DNA of 64,000 nt from Ruegeria sp. AD91A. GTDB taxonomy: Bacteria > Pseudomonadota > Alphaproteobacteria > Rhodobacterales > Rhodobacteraceae. A program made the position numbers and the translations under genes. The notes beneath the pieces were generated by a model, which worked only from the letters and a program-made list of their open reading frames with translations, was not told the origin of the DNA and ran no database searches. This document shows, in pieces, positions 1 to 9,660 of the stretch. The stretch is from positions 2,855,001 through 2,919,000 of the forward strand of contig NZ_CP031946.1 of NCBI RefSeq assembly GCF_003443535.1, given 5' to 3'. Positions within the stretch are counted from its first letter, which is position 1, and every line of letters begins with the position of its first letter.

Positions 1-539
1 TTGCGCCAATAACATCAGCGCGCCCGCCTAACTCATTCCCTAAGATGCCCCCAGTCTATCCTGAGCGTCTCCACCGTCTCTCCGATGCGTCCGACCGTCT
101 CTCCAGCCCGTCAGCACCGCCTCAGCAGCGCCGGTGAAGGGGTATTTACGGATTAGGTCTGGGACCTGCAACCCCCATTTTGAAAAAACTCCACATTTTT
201 TGTCGATTTCTTATGTTAGTTAATGAAAACAACAATTTACTTTAACAAATCAATCTCTGCAGCTCACGTTCGTTGTGCAGATTTCCCGAGAAGAACCAGA
301 AACATTCGCTTCTGAGATGGAATCGAGAGTCCAGGCAGAAAAGAGCGGCTTGTAAAACACCCTTGGGTCCTTCGATCGACGCAGACCTGACTATCAAGAA
401 TATCGTTTAGAGCACGCAAGAAACTGACTTGGGGTCACAATTGTTTTTTCAAGCGATTAACGCACTCTCACAACAGAGATGTTAACGCTGCCCGAACGCT
501 CATAAGAGCTATGGTGTCGCGAGAGGTGCGAAAGATAGC
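1..539. other. No gene recognised; leader region of the GMC oxidoreductase
   Basis: I see no convincing coding frame or RNA gene in the first 539 bases. A short direct repeat (ACCGTCTCTCC at about 73-83 and 94-104) lies in the left part. The part from about 180 to 260 is AT-rich compared with its surroundings. The rest is presumably the upstream region of the gene starting at 540. Confidence 0.5.
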
Positions 540-2159
540 ATGGAATTCGATTATATCATCGTAGGCGGAGGTTCGGCCGGTTCGGTTCTGGCCAATCGCA
601 TGAGCGAAGATCCATCCACAAGTGTCTGCCTGCTTGAAGCTGGTGGCGGTGGGAACAGCCTTTTCGTCAGAATGCCTGCCGCCGTTGTTGCCGCACTACG
701 GGGGCGCCCCAGGATCAACAACTGGGCTTTTGCAACGGTCCCGCAACCCGGGTTGAAGGGGCGCAAGGGCTATCAACCACGCGGCAAGGCACTGGGCGGC
801 TCAAGCGCAATCAACGCCATGCTGTATGTACGCGGTCAGCGGCAGGACTACGATGGCTGGGCCGATCTGGGCTGCGACGGCTGGGACTGGGACAGCGTAT
901 TGCCATATTTCAAACGGGCCGAGAACAATGAGCTTGGCGCTGACAGCGTGCATGGCGACAGGGGGCCGTTGCATGTTTCTCTGCAAAAAGAACCTCGTCC
1001 AATCACCCTTGCGTTCATTCAAGCCGCTCAGCAACTCCAACACCGCTATACTGAAGACTTCAACCGAGGCGACAACGAAGGCGTCGGCCTGTACCAGGTT
1101 ACACAGTTTCACGACCCGGCAAAGAATGGTGAGCGTTGTTCTGCGGCTGCTGGTTATCTTTTTCCAGCTTCTGACCGCCCGAACCTGACGGTCATCACGC
1201 ATGCACATGCCAGTATGCTGAGCTTTGAGGGCAAGCGCGCGTCGGGCGTTGTATACCGGGCGAGAGGCAAGGGCGCAGACATCGCCATTCGGGCGAAGCG
1301 CGAAGTCCTGCTGTGCGCAGGCGCTTTGAAATCGCCGCAACTGCTTCAGGTTTCGGGTGTTGGTGCAATGAGCGATCTTGAACCGCACGGAGTCGCTGTT
1401 CGCCACGAGTTGCCCGGCGTGGGAAAGAACTTGCAGGATCACCTGGATTTCACGTTGATCTTCAAAACCAGAGATACAGACAATTTTGGGATTGGCCCGG
1501 CAGGGGCAGCGCGAATGCTGAAGCATGTTCATCGGTGGGGCAGGACGGGCGTCTCGATGGCGGCTACCCCCTTTGCCGAAGGCGCGGCGTTTTTGAAAAC
1601 CTCCCCTGACCTGGAGCGTCCCGACATCCAGCTGCATTTCACTATCGCAATGGTCGATGATCATGCCCGCAAACTGCACTACGGGTACGGATATAGCTGT
1701 CATGTCTGCAAACTGCGCCCGGACAGCCGGGGGACAGTCAGTTTGAACAGCTCCGACCCAATGGAAGTACCCTCTATTGATCCGGGGTTTCTTTCAGATG
1801 CACGCGATCTGGATACAATGATCAAGGGCGCGCGAATGACACGGGACATCCTGCAGGCTCCTGCGTTAGACAACTATAGGCACAAAGAGTTGTTCGGTAC
1901 GGATACTGCCAAAACCGACGCTGATTGGGCCGAGCATATCCGCGCCCGCGCCGACACGATCTATCACCCTGTAGGCACCTGCAAAATGGGCGTGGACGAA
2001 ATGGCGGTCGTCGACCCCCAGCTTTGTGTGCGGGGGCTTGAAGGTCTGCGAGTCGTTGATGCCTCGGTGATGCCGACCTTAGTGTCGGGCAATACAAATG
2101 CACCCACAATCATGATCGCGGAAAAGGCTGCAGACATGATCAAGGCGGCTGCCTTGTAA
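540..2159 (+). CDS. GMC family FAD-dependent oxidoreductase (choline/alcohol dehydrogenase-like)
   Basis: This 539-residue protein has the full glucose-methanol-choline oxidoreductase layout. An FAD-binding Rossmann motif (YIIVGGGSAGSVLA) sits at residues 5-18, with the LLEAG strand that follows it. The first family signature (GKALGGSSAINAML) is near residue 82 and the second (GALKSPQLLQVSGVG) near 260. The C-terminal YHPVGTCKMG block at about 475-484 supplies the catalytic His, and SGNTNAPT near 516 supplies its partner Asn. Members oxidise primary alcohols or choline with FAD; the substrate cannot be read from sequence, and no betaine-aldehyde dehydrogenase or betI-like regulator lies beside it, so I do not call it betA. 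It is followed after 5 bases by the convergent SDR gene. Confidence 0.9.
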   Translation: MEFDYIIVGGGSAGSVLANRMSEDPSTSVCLLEAGGGGNSLFVRMPAAVVAALRGRPRINNWAFATVPQPGLKGRKGYQPRGKALGGSSAINAMLYVRGQRQDYDGWADLGCDGWDWDSVLPYFKRAENNELGADSVHGDRGPLHVSLQKEPRPITLAFIQAAQQLQHRYTEDFNRGDNEGVGLYQVTQFHDPAKNGERCSAAAGYLFPASDRPNLTVITHAHASMLSFEGKRASGVVYRARGKGADIAIRAKREVLLCAGALKSPQLLQVSGVGAMSDLEPHGVAVRHELPGVGKNLQDHLDFTLIFKTRDTDNFGIGPAGAARMLKHVHRWGRTGVSMAATPFAEGAAFLKTSPDLERPDIQLHFTIAMVDDHARKLHYGYGYSCHVCKLRPDSRGTVSLNSSDPMEVPSIDPGFLSDARDLDTMIKGARMTRDILQAPALDNYRHKELFGTDTAKTDADWAEHIRARADTIYHPVGTCKMGVDEMAVVDPQLCVRGLEGLRVVDASVMPTLVSGNTNAPTIMIAEKAADMIKAAAL

Positions 2160-2164
2160 ATGCA

Positions 2165-3010
2165 CTATTGGCCCTTCATCAGGGCCTCAAGCCCAACCCG
2201 GTAATTGGGATAGATCAGATCAATACCAAGCTCATCCTTAATCCGGTCGTTTCGAACCCGCTTGTTTTCGTTGTAGAAACTGCGCGCCATCGGCGTCAGA
2301 TCGGCGTCGTCGAACCGGACTGCAGGAGGCAGGGGCAAACCCTGTAACTCGGCAGCGTATCCTATGACATCCTGCGGCGGGACAGGTTCGTCGTCACATA
2401 CATTATAGATCCGTCCCGGATTCGGCTTCATCATCGAGGCTTTCAAGATCTGCGCGATGTCTTCCACATGAATGCGCGAAAACACCTGCCCCGGTTTGAT
2501 AATGCGCCGCAATCCACCACGCCTAAGCTTAGAAAACGGCCCGCGCCCCGGTCCATAGATACCCGCCAAACGGAAGATATGAACAGGCAGCCCCGGAATT
2601 GCCGACCATTGCTCCTCGGCCAGCATACGCCATCTGCCGCGCCTAGCGGTCGGTGCAGGCGGCGTGTCTTCGTCAACCCACCCACCCTGATGGTCGCCAT
2701 AGACGGCTGTTGTCGACAAATAGCCCACCCATTTGAATTGACGGGCCCGCTTGGCGATTTCATCGCCCAGCGCCGCCAACACCGGATCGCCTTCTTCATT
2801 TGGCGCAGTCGAGATCAGCAAATGGCTCACCCCATCGAGGTTCGGCGCCTCACCCGGCCAGATCAGCGGTTCGGCGCCAGAGGCCCGAATTGCAGCCATC
2901 CCTTCACGGTCTCGCGTCGTGCCAACAGTTTTCCAGCCCTTCGGGGCAAGGATTCGGGACAGGGCCTGAGCAGAATAGCCATGGCCAAATGAAAAGAGCG
3001 TCTTGGTCAT
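2165..3010 (-). CDS. SDR family NAD(P)-binding protein (YeeZ-like epimerase fold)
   Basis: This is a 281-residue protein with an atypical nucleotide-sugar epimerase fold. It starts MTKTLFSFGHGYSAQ, where GHGYSA is the glycine-rich dinucleotide loop. Around residues 95-110 it has the STTAVYG motif that carries the active-site Tyr of the extended SDR class, followed by a GGWVDE stretch typical of the YeeZ/COG0451 group. The reading frame extends upstream, but the ATG at 3010 puts the Rossmann strand at the very N-terminus, as the family expects. Substrate is unknown. It is divergent from the methyltransferase, with 88 bases between the two start codons that presumably hold both promoters. Confidence 0.82.
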   Translation of the reverse strand: MTKTLFSFGHGYSAQALSRILAPKGWKTVGTTRDREGMAAIRASGAEPLIWPGEAPNLDGVSHLLISTAPNEEGDPVLAALGDEIAKRARQFKWVGYLSTTAVYGDHQGGWVDEDTPPAPTARRGRWRMLAEEQWSAIPGLPVHIFRLAGIYGPGRGPFSKLRRGGLRRIIKPGQVFSRIHVEDIAQILKASMMKPNPGRIYNVCDDEPVPPQDVIGYAAELQGLPLPPAVRFDDADLTPMARSFYNENKRVRNDRIKDELGIDLIYPNYRVGLEALMKGQ

Positions 3011-3098
3011 GCACCTTTGATGATCTGCGCCGTGCCGGGATGCAAGCGCCGCATGGACGCACTTGAATCGAATCTTCGATTGCGCCTTTCTGTTGGTC

Positions 3099-3731
3099 AT
3101 GAGCAAGAAAACACCTGACCTGCATTCGGCCTACGCGCTGAGTTCTCCGGACGAGAACAAACAGCTCTATGCGGAGTGGGCGGGAGATTATGATGACAGT
3201 TTCGCTGCGCGCGAAGATTATCAGCTTCACACCCACACGGCTCGGGCATTTGTCGGTGCGGGTGGTCAGGGGCCCGTTCTGGATGTCGGAGCGGGAACCG
3301 GCCTGTGCGGCGCGGTGCTGTCGGCGCTTGGCGTCGGACCCATTGATGCAACCGACATCAGCGCAGAGATGCTGGATCAGGCGATGCGCAAGGACATTTA
3401 CCGGGACGCGATCGAGGCTGATCTGACACAGGGCATCCCTGTTCCGCGTCACAGCTATTCCGGCATAGTTTCATCCGGCACGTTCACACATGGTCATTTG
3501 GGCCCCGAGGTGCTGCCCGCGCTGTTAAGCGTGGCTCGCCACGGGGCGCAGTTTGCCCTTTCTATCAATGCGCGCCATTTCAAGGAACTGGGTTTTGCTG
3601 AAGCGTTCCGCAAACTGGAACAGGATCAGATTCGCAACCTGACCCTGCCCGAAATCCGTATATACGGAGATCTCGCAGCTGGCCCCAACAAGGATGACAC
3701 CGCCCTGATCGCTTTGTTTGAACGGGTTTGA
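3099..3731 (+). CDS. Class I SAM-dependent methyltransferase
   Basis: The product is about 210 residues long. A conserved YAEWAGDYDDSF block occurs near residue 30 and motif I of class I methyltransferases (VLDVGAGTGLCG) near residue 68, followed by an acidic strand (DATDISAEML) that would hold the SAM ribose. The same arrangement is seen in WBSCR27/TPMT-like small methyltransferases. The start at 3099 (MSKKTPDLHSAYALSS) is preferred to the more upstream ATG at 3063 because the earlier residues resemble noncoding translation. The methyl acceptor is not predictable. It stands alone, between the divergent SDR gene and the convergent aldolase gene. Confidence 0.83.
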   Translation: MSKKTPDLHSAYALSSPDENKQLYAEWAGDYDDSFAAREDYQLHTHTARAFVGAGGQGPVLDVGAGTGLCGAVLSALGVGPIDATDISAEMLDQAMRKDIYRDAIEADLTQGIPVPRHSYSGIVSSGTFTHGHLGPEVLPALLSVARHGAQFALSINARHFKELGFAEAFRKLEQDQIRNLTLPEIRIYGDLAAGPNKDDTALIALFERV

Positions 3732-3789
3732 GTCCGGTTATCCGGACGCAACCAAGCCACCCGCTTCAACCATGTGCATCGCATTCGCC

Positions 3790-4545
3790 TCAGGTCGCGT
3801 AGTCCAAACTTTCGGAATCAAGGATTGCTTTGATCTCACGCAGATGCGCCTCGGCCTGATCGGGATAGTCATCCAACTCTTGCGCTGTTTTTTCGGCAAT
3901 CTCATCCGACAAGACGCGCAGGGGCAGTCCGGTTTGCAAAGCACGAATGTAAGTTTCGGCCGCGCGCTCAAAGTAGTACAGCCTGTTGAAGGCATCGGCA
4001 GGGTCGCTGCCGATGATCAGAACACCGTGATTGCCCATGATCATTACTTTTTTCCTGGGATCAGACAGCATCCCGGCACAACGCTCGCCCTCGCTTTCAA
4101 AGGCCAGACCTCCGAATTCTTCATCTACCACGTAACGGTCGTAAAAGGTTGCCGTGTTCTGATCGATTGGCGGCAATGAACTGTCGGCCAAAGAGGCCAG
4201 AACAGTCGCAAAGATCGAATGCACATGCATGACGCAACGCGCATGAGGGCAGTGGCGGTGGATTGAGCCATGCAGCCCCCAGGCCGTCGGGTCCGGGGCA
4301 CCGGGTTGTTCCATCACATGCGGGTCTTTGGCATCCAGCAACAATAGATCCGAGGCACGAATGCGCGCAAAGTGCACCTGATTGGGGTTCATCAGAAACC
4401 GCGTGCCGTCATCATTCACCGCCAGGCTGAAATGGTTGGCAACCGCCTCATGCATGTTTAGCCGGGCCGTCCAGCGGAAGGTGGCGGCCATATCCACGCG
4501 CTCGGACCAATGGTCGATATTGGGACGAAGACTGGTGAGGCTCAT
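3790..4545 (-). CDS. Class II aldolase/adducin family protein
   Basis: This 251-residue protein has the zinc-aldolase fold. An N-terminal N-H-x-S stretch (NHFSLAV) near residue 37 binds the phosphate or carboxylate end in family members. The metal ligands are the HVHS pair near residue 102, with a further His in the GNHGVLIIG strand near 170. Known relatives include fuculose-phosphate aldolases and alpha-adducin-like proteins of unknown substrate; the gene stands without pentose-pathway neighbours, so the substrate stays open. It is divergently transcribed from the LysR regulator that starts 112 bases away, a common sign that this regulator controls it. Confidence 0.85.
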   Translation of the reverse strand: MSLTSLRPNIDHWSERVDMAATFRWTARLNMHEAVANHFSLAVNDDGTRFLMNPNQVHFARIRASDLLLLDAKDPHVMEQPGAPDPTAWGLHGSIHRHCPHARCVMHVHSIFATVLASLADSSLPPIDQNTATFYDRYVVDEEFGGLAFESEGERCAGMLSDPRKKVMIMGNHGVLIIGSDPADAFNRLYYFERAAETYIRALQTGLPLRVLSDEIAEKTAQELDDYPDQAEAHLREIKAILDSESLDYAT

Positions 4546-4657
4546 GCTTGGCTCCTTTCGCGGCTGGTCGTGGCCAAACCTGCATGGGGTCCGGCGGTTT
4601 GACCAACGAAAAAAACACGACTATCCCATTAGCTGAACTTATGCCGAGGTTATGTAG

Positions 4658-5527
4658 ATGCAGAACTCGCTTCCTCCGCTGGGCTGGTTGCGCACTTTCG
4701 AGGCCGCCGCACGCCATCTCTCGTTTACTGGCGCCGCGCGAGACCTGAACATGACGCAAAGCGCCGTCAGCCAGCAGATCAAGTCTCTGGAAGGGCATCT
4801 GGGGCAGCCACTGTTTCTGCGTCGACCCAAAGCATTGGAACTGACCGAGGCCGGAATCACATATCTGCCAGTTGTGCGAGAGGCCTTCCGGACGCTTATG
4901 CGCGGAACCCGGGCGGTTACTGGTGCGCAGCCAAACGCGGTGCAGGTGCAATGCAACATCAGCTTTGCCGTCAACTGGCTGGCCCCGCGCCTGCCGGCAT
5001 TTCGGACAGAACATCCGGATGTTCAACTGAATATCTTCACCGAACTTTGGGAGCCGCGCGAAATGGCCGAAGGCGCAGCGGTCGAGATTCGGTTCTCGCT
5101 TCGACCGTCGGATACAGTCCGAACCGAAATTCTGCGCACCGAACACTACTATCCGGTCTGCGCTCCCGGAAATCAGGTGTGTCTGGAAAATCTTCAGGAA
5201 CAGCCACTTTTCGACTGCTCCAACCTGCTGTCCAACTGGCCAAGTTGGGCGGAAGATCAGGGTCTAAAATGGGATAATCCGTCGATCACATACGCAACGA
5301 CCTACCTAGTTTGCCTGTCAGCAGTCATGGCTGGCGGCGGTCTGTGCCTGGCTCATGATACTATCGCAAGTCATCTGATCGAGCGCGGTCAACTGGTTGC
5401 GCCGTTTGAGCACCGCGTTCGAATGCCGGAGTCCTACTATCTGCTGTTATCCCCAAAGGCCGAGGATACACCCGGAGCCGTAGCCTTTGCTGATTGGGTA
5501 CGGCGAGAAATCGGGGCTGCGGCATAA
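4658..5527 (+). CDS. LysR family transcriptional regulator (GcvA-like)
   Basis: The 289-residue product has a LysR helix-turn-helix at residues 8-66; the recognition segment (SFTGAARDLNMTQSAVSQQIKSLE) is a very close match to the GcvA/AmpR subgroup. The remainder is the two-lobed effector-binding domain. The opening LPPLGWLRTFEAAARHLSF is typical of GcvA-type regulators, which in relatives sense small amino-acid or aldehyde-like ligands. Its divergent position relative to the class II aldolase gene suggests that it regulates that gene, by inference from the usual LysR layout. A hairpin lies 26 bases after the stop. Confidence 0.92.
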   Translation: MQNSLPPLGWLRTFEAAARHLSFTGAARDLNMTQSAVSQQIKSLEGHLGQPLFLRRPKALELTEAGITYLPVVREAFRTLMRGTRAVTGAQPNAVQVQCNISFAVNWLAPRLPAFRTEHPDVQLNIFTELWEPREMAEGAAVEIRFSLRPSDTVRTEILRTEHYYPVCAPGNQVCLENLQEQPLFDCSNLLSNWPSWAEDQGLKWDNPSITYATTYLVCLSAVMAGGGLCLAHDTIASHLIERGQLVAPFEHRVRMPESYYLLLSPKAEDTPGAVAFADWVRREIGAAA

Positions 5528-5552
5528 AGGGAATTACTCCCGCCCAACGGCA

Positions 5553-5569
5553 ATGCCCCGCCGGGGCAT
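5553..5569 (+). terminator. Palindromic hairpin after lysR
   Basis: ATGCCCC and GGGGCAT form a perfect 7-bp inverted repeat around a GCC loop, 26 bases after the LysR stop. No clear U-run follows, so it is a weak terminator candidate or a stabilising 3' structure. Confidence 0.4.
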
Positions 5570-5705
5570 CTTCGTAGGTTGGGCCGAGCATCGCTGACGC
5601 GCGGCGGGCGCGCCCGGACCAGAAGGCATACCCAATACACATGAGGAATCCATAACAACGAAGAACCGGGGTTGCACCCGCTGGCGCATTCGTGAAAGTT
5701 GAGCC

Positions 5706-7508
5706 ATGGAATACATACCCTTCCCAAGCTGGCCCGAAGTCGCCCCTAAATTGATCGCAGTTGCAGCCGGACGTGAGGCGGCCGACACGGTTATTCAGGG
5801 CGGAATCTGGGCGAACGTACACAGCCGCGAATTGCTGCCGGATCATTCTGTGGCGATTGCCGCCGGGCGAATTGCCTTTGTCGGACCGGATGCCTCGCAT
5901 TGCGTCGGTCCGGAAACAGAAATCATCGACGCGCAAGGGCGTTACATTTTGCCCGGCTTGTGTGACGCACATATGCATATCGAATCCGGCATGCTGACTC
6001 CGGCCGAATTTGCACGTGCGGTCGTCCCCCATGGCACGACCAGCATGTTCACCGACCCGCATGAGATCGCCAACGTGCTGGGTCTGGACGGCGTGCGCAT
6101 GATGCATGACGAAGCGATGATTCAACCGGTCAATATCTTCACTCAGATGCCGTCCTGCGCACCATCCGCACCCGGGTTGGAAACGACAGGCTATGAAATC
6201 ACGCCCGAAGACGTGACCGAGGCGATGAACTGGCCCGGTATCATCGGGCTGGGTGAGATGATGAATTTCCCAGGTGTGATCCATGGTGATCCCAAGATGC
6301 TGGCCGAAATAGCCGCCACTCAACGGGCCGGGAAAACCGTCGGAGGGCACTATGCTTCGCCTGATTTGGGGCCTGATTTTGCAGCTTACGTGGCGGGTGG
6401 CCCGGCAGATGATCACGAAGGCACATGCGAGGCCGACGCCATTGCCCGGGTTCGCCAGGGGATGCGCTCGATGATGCGTCTGGGCTCGGCCTGGTATGAT
6501 GTGGAAAGCCAGATCACTGCCGTGACCGAAAAAGGGCTGGATCCGCGCAACTTCATTCTATGCACGGATGACTGTCATTCCGGCACATTGGTAAATGACG
6601 GGCATATGAACCGCGTCGTACGTCATGCCATTTCTTGTGGGTGCGACCCTCTGGTTGCGCTGCAGATGGCGACGATCAACACGGCAACTCATTTCGGGCT
6701 GGAGCGCGAAATCGGATCCGTCACTCCGGGGCGAAGAGCGGACATCATCCTCAGTTCAGATCTGACTGAGTTGCCGATTGAGATGGTGATGGCCCGCGGG
6801 CAGGTGGTAGCGGAAAACGGTGCCATCAAGGTGGATTGTCCACATCTGAACTGGCCCGAAAAAGCGCGCAACACCGTTCACCTGGGGCATGAACTGACGT
6901 CGGCCGATTTTGAGATCAAGGCACCGGAAGGAGCCAACAGAGTTCAGGCCAACGTCATCGGCGTGGTGGAAAACCAGGCGCCGACTAAGGCGCTGAAAGC
7001 AGAATTGCCGATCATTGGCGGTCTGGTCGAAGGCGAAGGCGAGGTGTGTCAGATCGCTTTGGTTGAACGGCACCGGGCCACCGGGGGCGTCACCAACGCT
7101 TTCGTTTCGGGCTTTGGATATCAGGGAAAAATGGCCATGGCCTCGACCGTGGCGCATGACAGTCACCACATGATCGTCGTCGGTACGGACCGGGATCAGA
7201 TGGCGCTGGCCGCAAACCGCCTGGCCGAAATGGGCGGTGGCATCACCTTGTACCGTGACGGGCGGGAACTGGCGCTGGTCGAACTGCCCATCGCTGGCCT
7301 GATGTCCGACAGTCCTGCTGCCGAAGTCGCGGCCAAGGCCGATATGATGGTGCAAGCCATGCAGGACTGTGGCTGTCATCTGAACAACGCGTACATGCAG
7401 CACTCACTGCTGGCGCTGGTCGTAATTCCGGAACTTCGAATCTCGGATCTCGGACTGGTCGACGTGCGCACATTTGAAAAAATAGATCTTTTGGAACCAT
7501 TGGCATGA
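5706..7508 (+). CDS. ade: Adenine deaminase
   Basis: This 600-residue amidohydrolase matches the bacterial Ade family in length and motifs. The metal-binding signature DAHMHIESGML at about residues 88-98 is diagnostic: the HxH pair followed by ESxM is found in adenine deaminases rather than in dihydroorotases or ureases. Further features are the EMMNFPGV block near 185, a GHYA motif near 215, and a CTDDCHS motif near 285 that provides the catalytic Asp. The enzyme converts adenine to hypoxanthine and ammonia. The last four bases overlap the start of the AMP nucleosidase gene, so the two are translationally coupled in a purine salvage operon: AMP to adenine to hypoxanthine. Confidence 0.93.
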   Translation: MEYIPFPSWPEVAPKLIAVAAGREAADTVIQGGIWANVHSRELLPDHSVAIAAGRIAFVGPDASHCVGPETEIIDAQGRYILPGLCDAHMHIESGMLTPAEFARAVVPHGTTSMFTDPHEIANVLGLDGVRMMHDEAMIQPVNIFTQMPSCAPSAPGLETTGYEITPEDVTEAMNWPGIIGLGEMMNFPGVIHGDPKMLAEIAATQRAGKTVGGHYASPDLGPDFAAYVAGGPADDHEGTCEADAIARVRQGMRSMMRLGSAWYDVESQITAVTEKGLDPRNFILCTDDCHSGTLVNDGHMNRVVRHAISCGCDPLVALQMATINTATHFGLEREIGSVTPGRRADIILSSDLTELPIEMVMARGQVVAENGAIKVDCPHLNWPEKARNTVHLGHELTSADFEIKAPEGANRVQANVIGVVENQAPTKALKAELPIIGGLVEGEGEVCQIALVERHRATGGVTNAFVSGFGYQGKMAMASTVAHDSHHMIVVGTDRDQMALAANRLAEMGGGITLYRDGRELALVELPIAGLMSDSPAAEVAAKADMMVQAMQDCGCHLNNAYMQHSLLALVVIPELRISDLGLVDVRTFEKIDLLEPLA

Positions 7509-8968
7509 CAACACTCCTGACCCCCGAAGCACCCGCGCCAGAGCAGTTTACCGATCCCGCCGCCGCCGTTGCACGGCTGGAAGAGCTTTACGTCCAGGCA
7601 ATCGATTTCCTTTGCGACAGTTTCTCGGAAGCCATGGGAAATGGAGCGCCTGCCGCGCGATATAGAGCCTATTACCCGGAAATTCGCATCAAAACCTCAA
7701 CCTATGCCCAAGTCGACAGCCGCCTGAGCTTTGGTCACGTGTCCGAACCCGGCGTTCACGCCACGACGGTGACGCGCCCGGATTTGTTCAGATCCTACCT
7801 GACCCAACAGATCGCACTGTTGATCAAGAACCATGGCCAGCCTGTGACAATTGCGGCGTCGGGCACACCGATTCCGGTGCATTTTGCCGTGGCAAACAAT
7901 CCCGATCTGGTTGTACCTCATCACGGGGCGGCAGACTTCACCCTGCGCGATGTGTTTGACGTTCCTGACCTGACAACCACAAATGATGACATCGTCAATG
8001 GTGTGCATGACCATGAAGACGCTGTTGGTCCCTTGTCTCTTTTTACTGCCCAACGCGTGGATTATTCGCTTGCGAGGCTGGCACACTATACCGCAACTGA
8101 CGCAGGTCACTTTCAAAACCACGTGTTGTTCACGAACTACCAGTTCTATGTCTCGGAATTCGAGAACTACGCCCGCGAGCAATTGGCGGATCCTGCCAGC
8201 GGCTATGCCAGCTTTGTTTCAACCGGCAATGCCGAGATCACGGACCCCAAGGCACCTATCGAACAACCGCTGAAACTGCCACAAATGCCAACCTACCACC
8301 TGAAGCGCGAAGATGGTTCGGGAATTACGTTGGTGAACATCGGTGTTGGCCCATCCAATGCAAAAACCGCCACCGACCATATTGCAGTTCTGCGCCCGCA
8401 CGCGTGGCTGATGGTTGGTCACTGCGCCGGGTTGCGCAACACACAGGCATTGGGCGATTTCGTTCTGGCCCATGCTTATCTGCGCGAAGACAAGGTTCTG
8501 GATGACGATCTGCCGGTCTGGGTGCCGATCCCGCCTCTGGCCGAAGTGCAGGTGGCGCTGGAACACGCCGTGGCCGAGGTGACCAAACTGGAAGGTTACG
8601 AGCTGAAGCGGATCATGCGGACAGGCACAGTGGCCTCGGTCGACAACCGAAACTGGGAATTGCGCGATCAGTCCGGTCCGGTCCAGCGTCTGAGTCAATC
8701 CCGGGCAATCGCGCTGGATATGGAAAGTGCCACCATTGCAGCGAACGGCTATCGGTTCCGCGTACCGTACGGCACTTTGCTGTGCGTTTCGGACAAACCC
8801 CTGCACGGAGAATTGAAGTTGCCGGGCATGGCGTCTTCCTTCTATACCACGCAAGTCAGCCGGCATCTGGCCATCGGCATCAAGGCGATGGAGCACTTGC
8901 GCGGCATGCCGTTGGAGCGCTTACACAGCCGGAAATTGCGCTCCTTCGACGAAACAGCCTTTCTCTGA
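7505..8968 (+). CDS. amn: AMP nucleosidase
   Basis: The 487-residue protein has the two-part structure of Amn: an N-terminal regulatory domain of about 170 residues and a C-terminal nucleoside phosphorylase-like catalytic domain. The catalytic part contains TLVNIGVGPSNAKTATDH near residue 275, a HCAGLRNTQ block near 308, and the ALDMESATIAANGYRFRVPYG stretch near 405 with the Asp/Glu pair that binds ribose. It splits AMP into adenine and ribose 5-phosphate. It follows ade by a 4-base ATGA overlap; together they make hypoxanthine from AMP. Confidence 0.93.
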   Translation: MTTLLTPEAPAPEQFTDPAAAVARLEELYVQAIDFLCDSFSEAMGNGAPAARYRAYYPEIRIKTSTYAQVDSRLSFGHVSEPGVHATTVTRPDLFRSYLTQQIALLIKNHGQPVTIAASGTPIPVHFAVANNPDLVVPHHGAADFTLRDVFDVPDLTTTNDDIVNGVHDHEDAVGPLSLFTAQRVDYSLARLAHYTATDAGHFQNHVLFTNYQFYVSEFENYAREQLADPASGYASFVSTGNAEITDPKAPIEQPLKLPQMPTYHLKREDGSGITLVNIGVGPSNAKTATDHIAVLRPHAWLMVGHCAGLRNTQALGDFVLAHAYLREDKVLDDDLPVWVPIPPLAEVQVALEHAVAEVTKLEGYELKRIMRTGTVASVDNRNWELRDQSGPVQRLSQSRAIALDMESATIAANGYRFRVPYGTLLCVSDKPLHGELKLPGMASSFYTTQVSRHLAIGIKAMEHLRGMPLERLHSRKLRSFDETAFL

Positions 8969-9098
8969 CGCAAAAAAGCAACGTTTTCCCCATATTTTTA
9001 GGGTTTTCAGCGCTACTATTCGTTGTGTTTAGCCACAATATCCCGTTACAGTTACGCGGTGAGGCCCTATAGATCGGGCACGTTAAGGAGACCAAGAA

Positions 9099-9386
9099 AT
9101 GGCAAAGCCTATGACAAAGACTCAGCTGGTTGCTGCTCTCGCTGAGGAAATGGGAACCGACAAGAAATCTGCGAACTCCGCGCTGGAGGCCATCACCGGC
9201 CTGATCACCCGCGAAGTTTCGGCCGGTGGCGCAGTGACCCTGCCCGGCGTCGGAAAAATCTACTGTCGCGAACGCCCCGAGCGTCAGGTCCGCAACCCGG
9301 CCACTGGTGAGACCTTCACCAAGGAAGCCGACAAGGTTGTGAAGATGACCATCGCCAAAGCACTGAAAGACAGCGTGAACGGCTGA
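9099..9386 (+). CDS. HU family DNA-binding protein
   Basis: The 95-residue protein matches the HU/IHF family: an N-terminal dimerising helical part (TKTQLVAALAEEMGTDKKSANSAL), then the beta-arm region. In the arm, RPERQVRNPATGE carries the tip where HU normally has the intercalating Pro; RNPATGE keeps it. The HU/IHF signature region runs around residues 48-66. It is a small nucleoid protein that bends DNA. A GAGACC Shine-Dalgarno-like element precedes the start, and a strong terminator follows at 9411. Confidence 0.93.
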   Translation: MAKPMTKTQLVAALAEEMGTDKKSANSALEAITGLITREVSAGGAVTLPGVGKIYCRERPERQVRNPATGETFTKEADKVVKMTIAKALKDSVNG

Positions 9387-9410
9387 ATTCAACTTTCGGG
9401 ACAACGATAG

Positions 9411-9440
9411 AGAGCCGCCTTCGGGGGCTCTTTTTCTTTT
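9411..9440 (+). terminator. Rho-independent terminator of the HU gene
   Basis: AGAGCC and GGCTCT pair across a CTTCGG-containing loop and are followed by TTTTTCTTTT, a classic intrinsic terminator 25 bases after the HU stop codon. Confidence 0.85.
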
Positions 9441-9660
9441 GCGTCAGTGTTTTGTGCGTGTCGGGTTTGAACCCGATTCCGACACCATGTTTCGGTTCAG
9501 AATGCGTCACTAACGTCACAAATCGCCTTCCATGCAGGCATCGGCCTGAACGTGGGAATGTGAACCGGCGAAATCTTGCCGTGCCGTTGACGGGCCTCTT
9601 TCCATAACTTGCTTGATCGCCTTAAAACTCCATTAGTCTTCGAACCGGCAATGAAACGTC

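Noticed and set aside
801-1703. Long minus-strand frame opposite the GMC oxidoreductase
   Set aside because: It is opposite a protein with all family motifs and has no recognisable domain itself.
540-2159. Choline dehydrogenase betA
   Set aside because: Motifs fit the whole GMC family; no betB, betI or choline carrier beside it supports the specific name.
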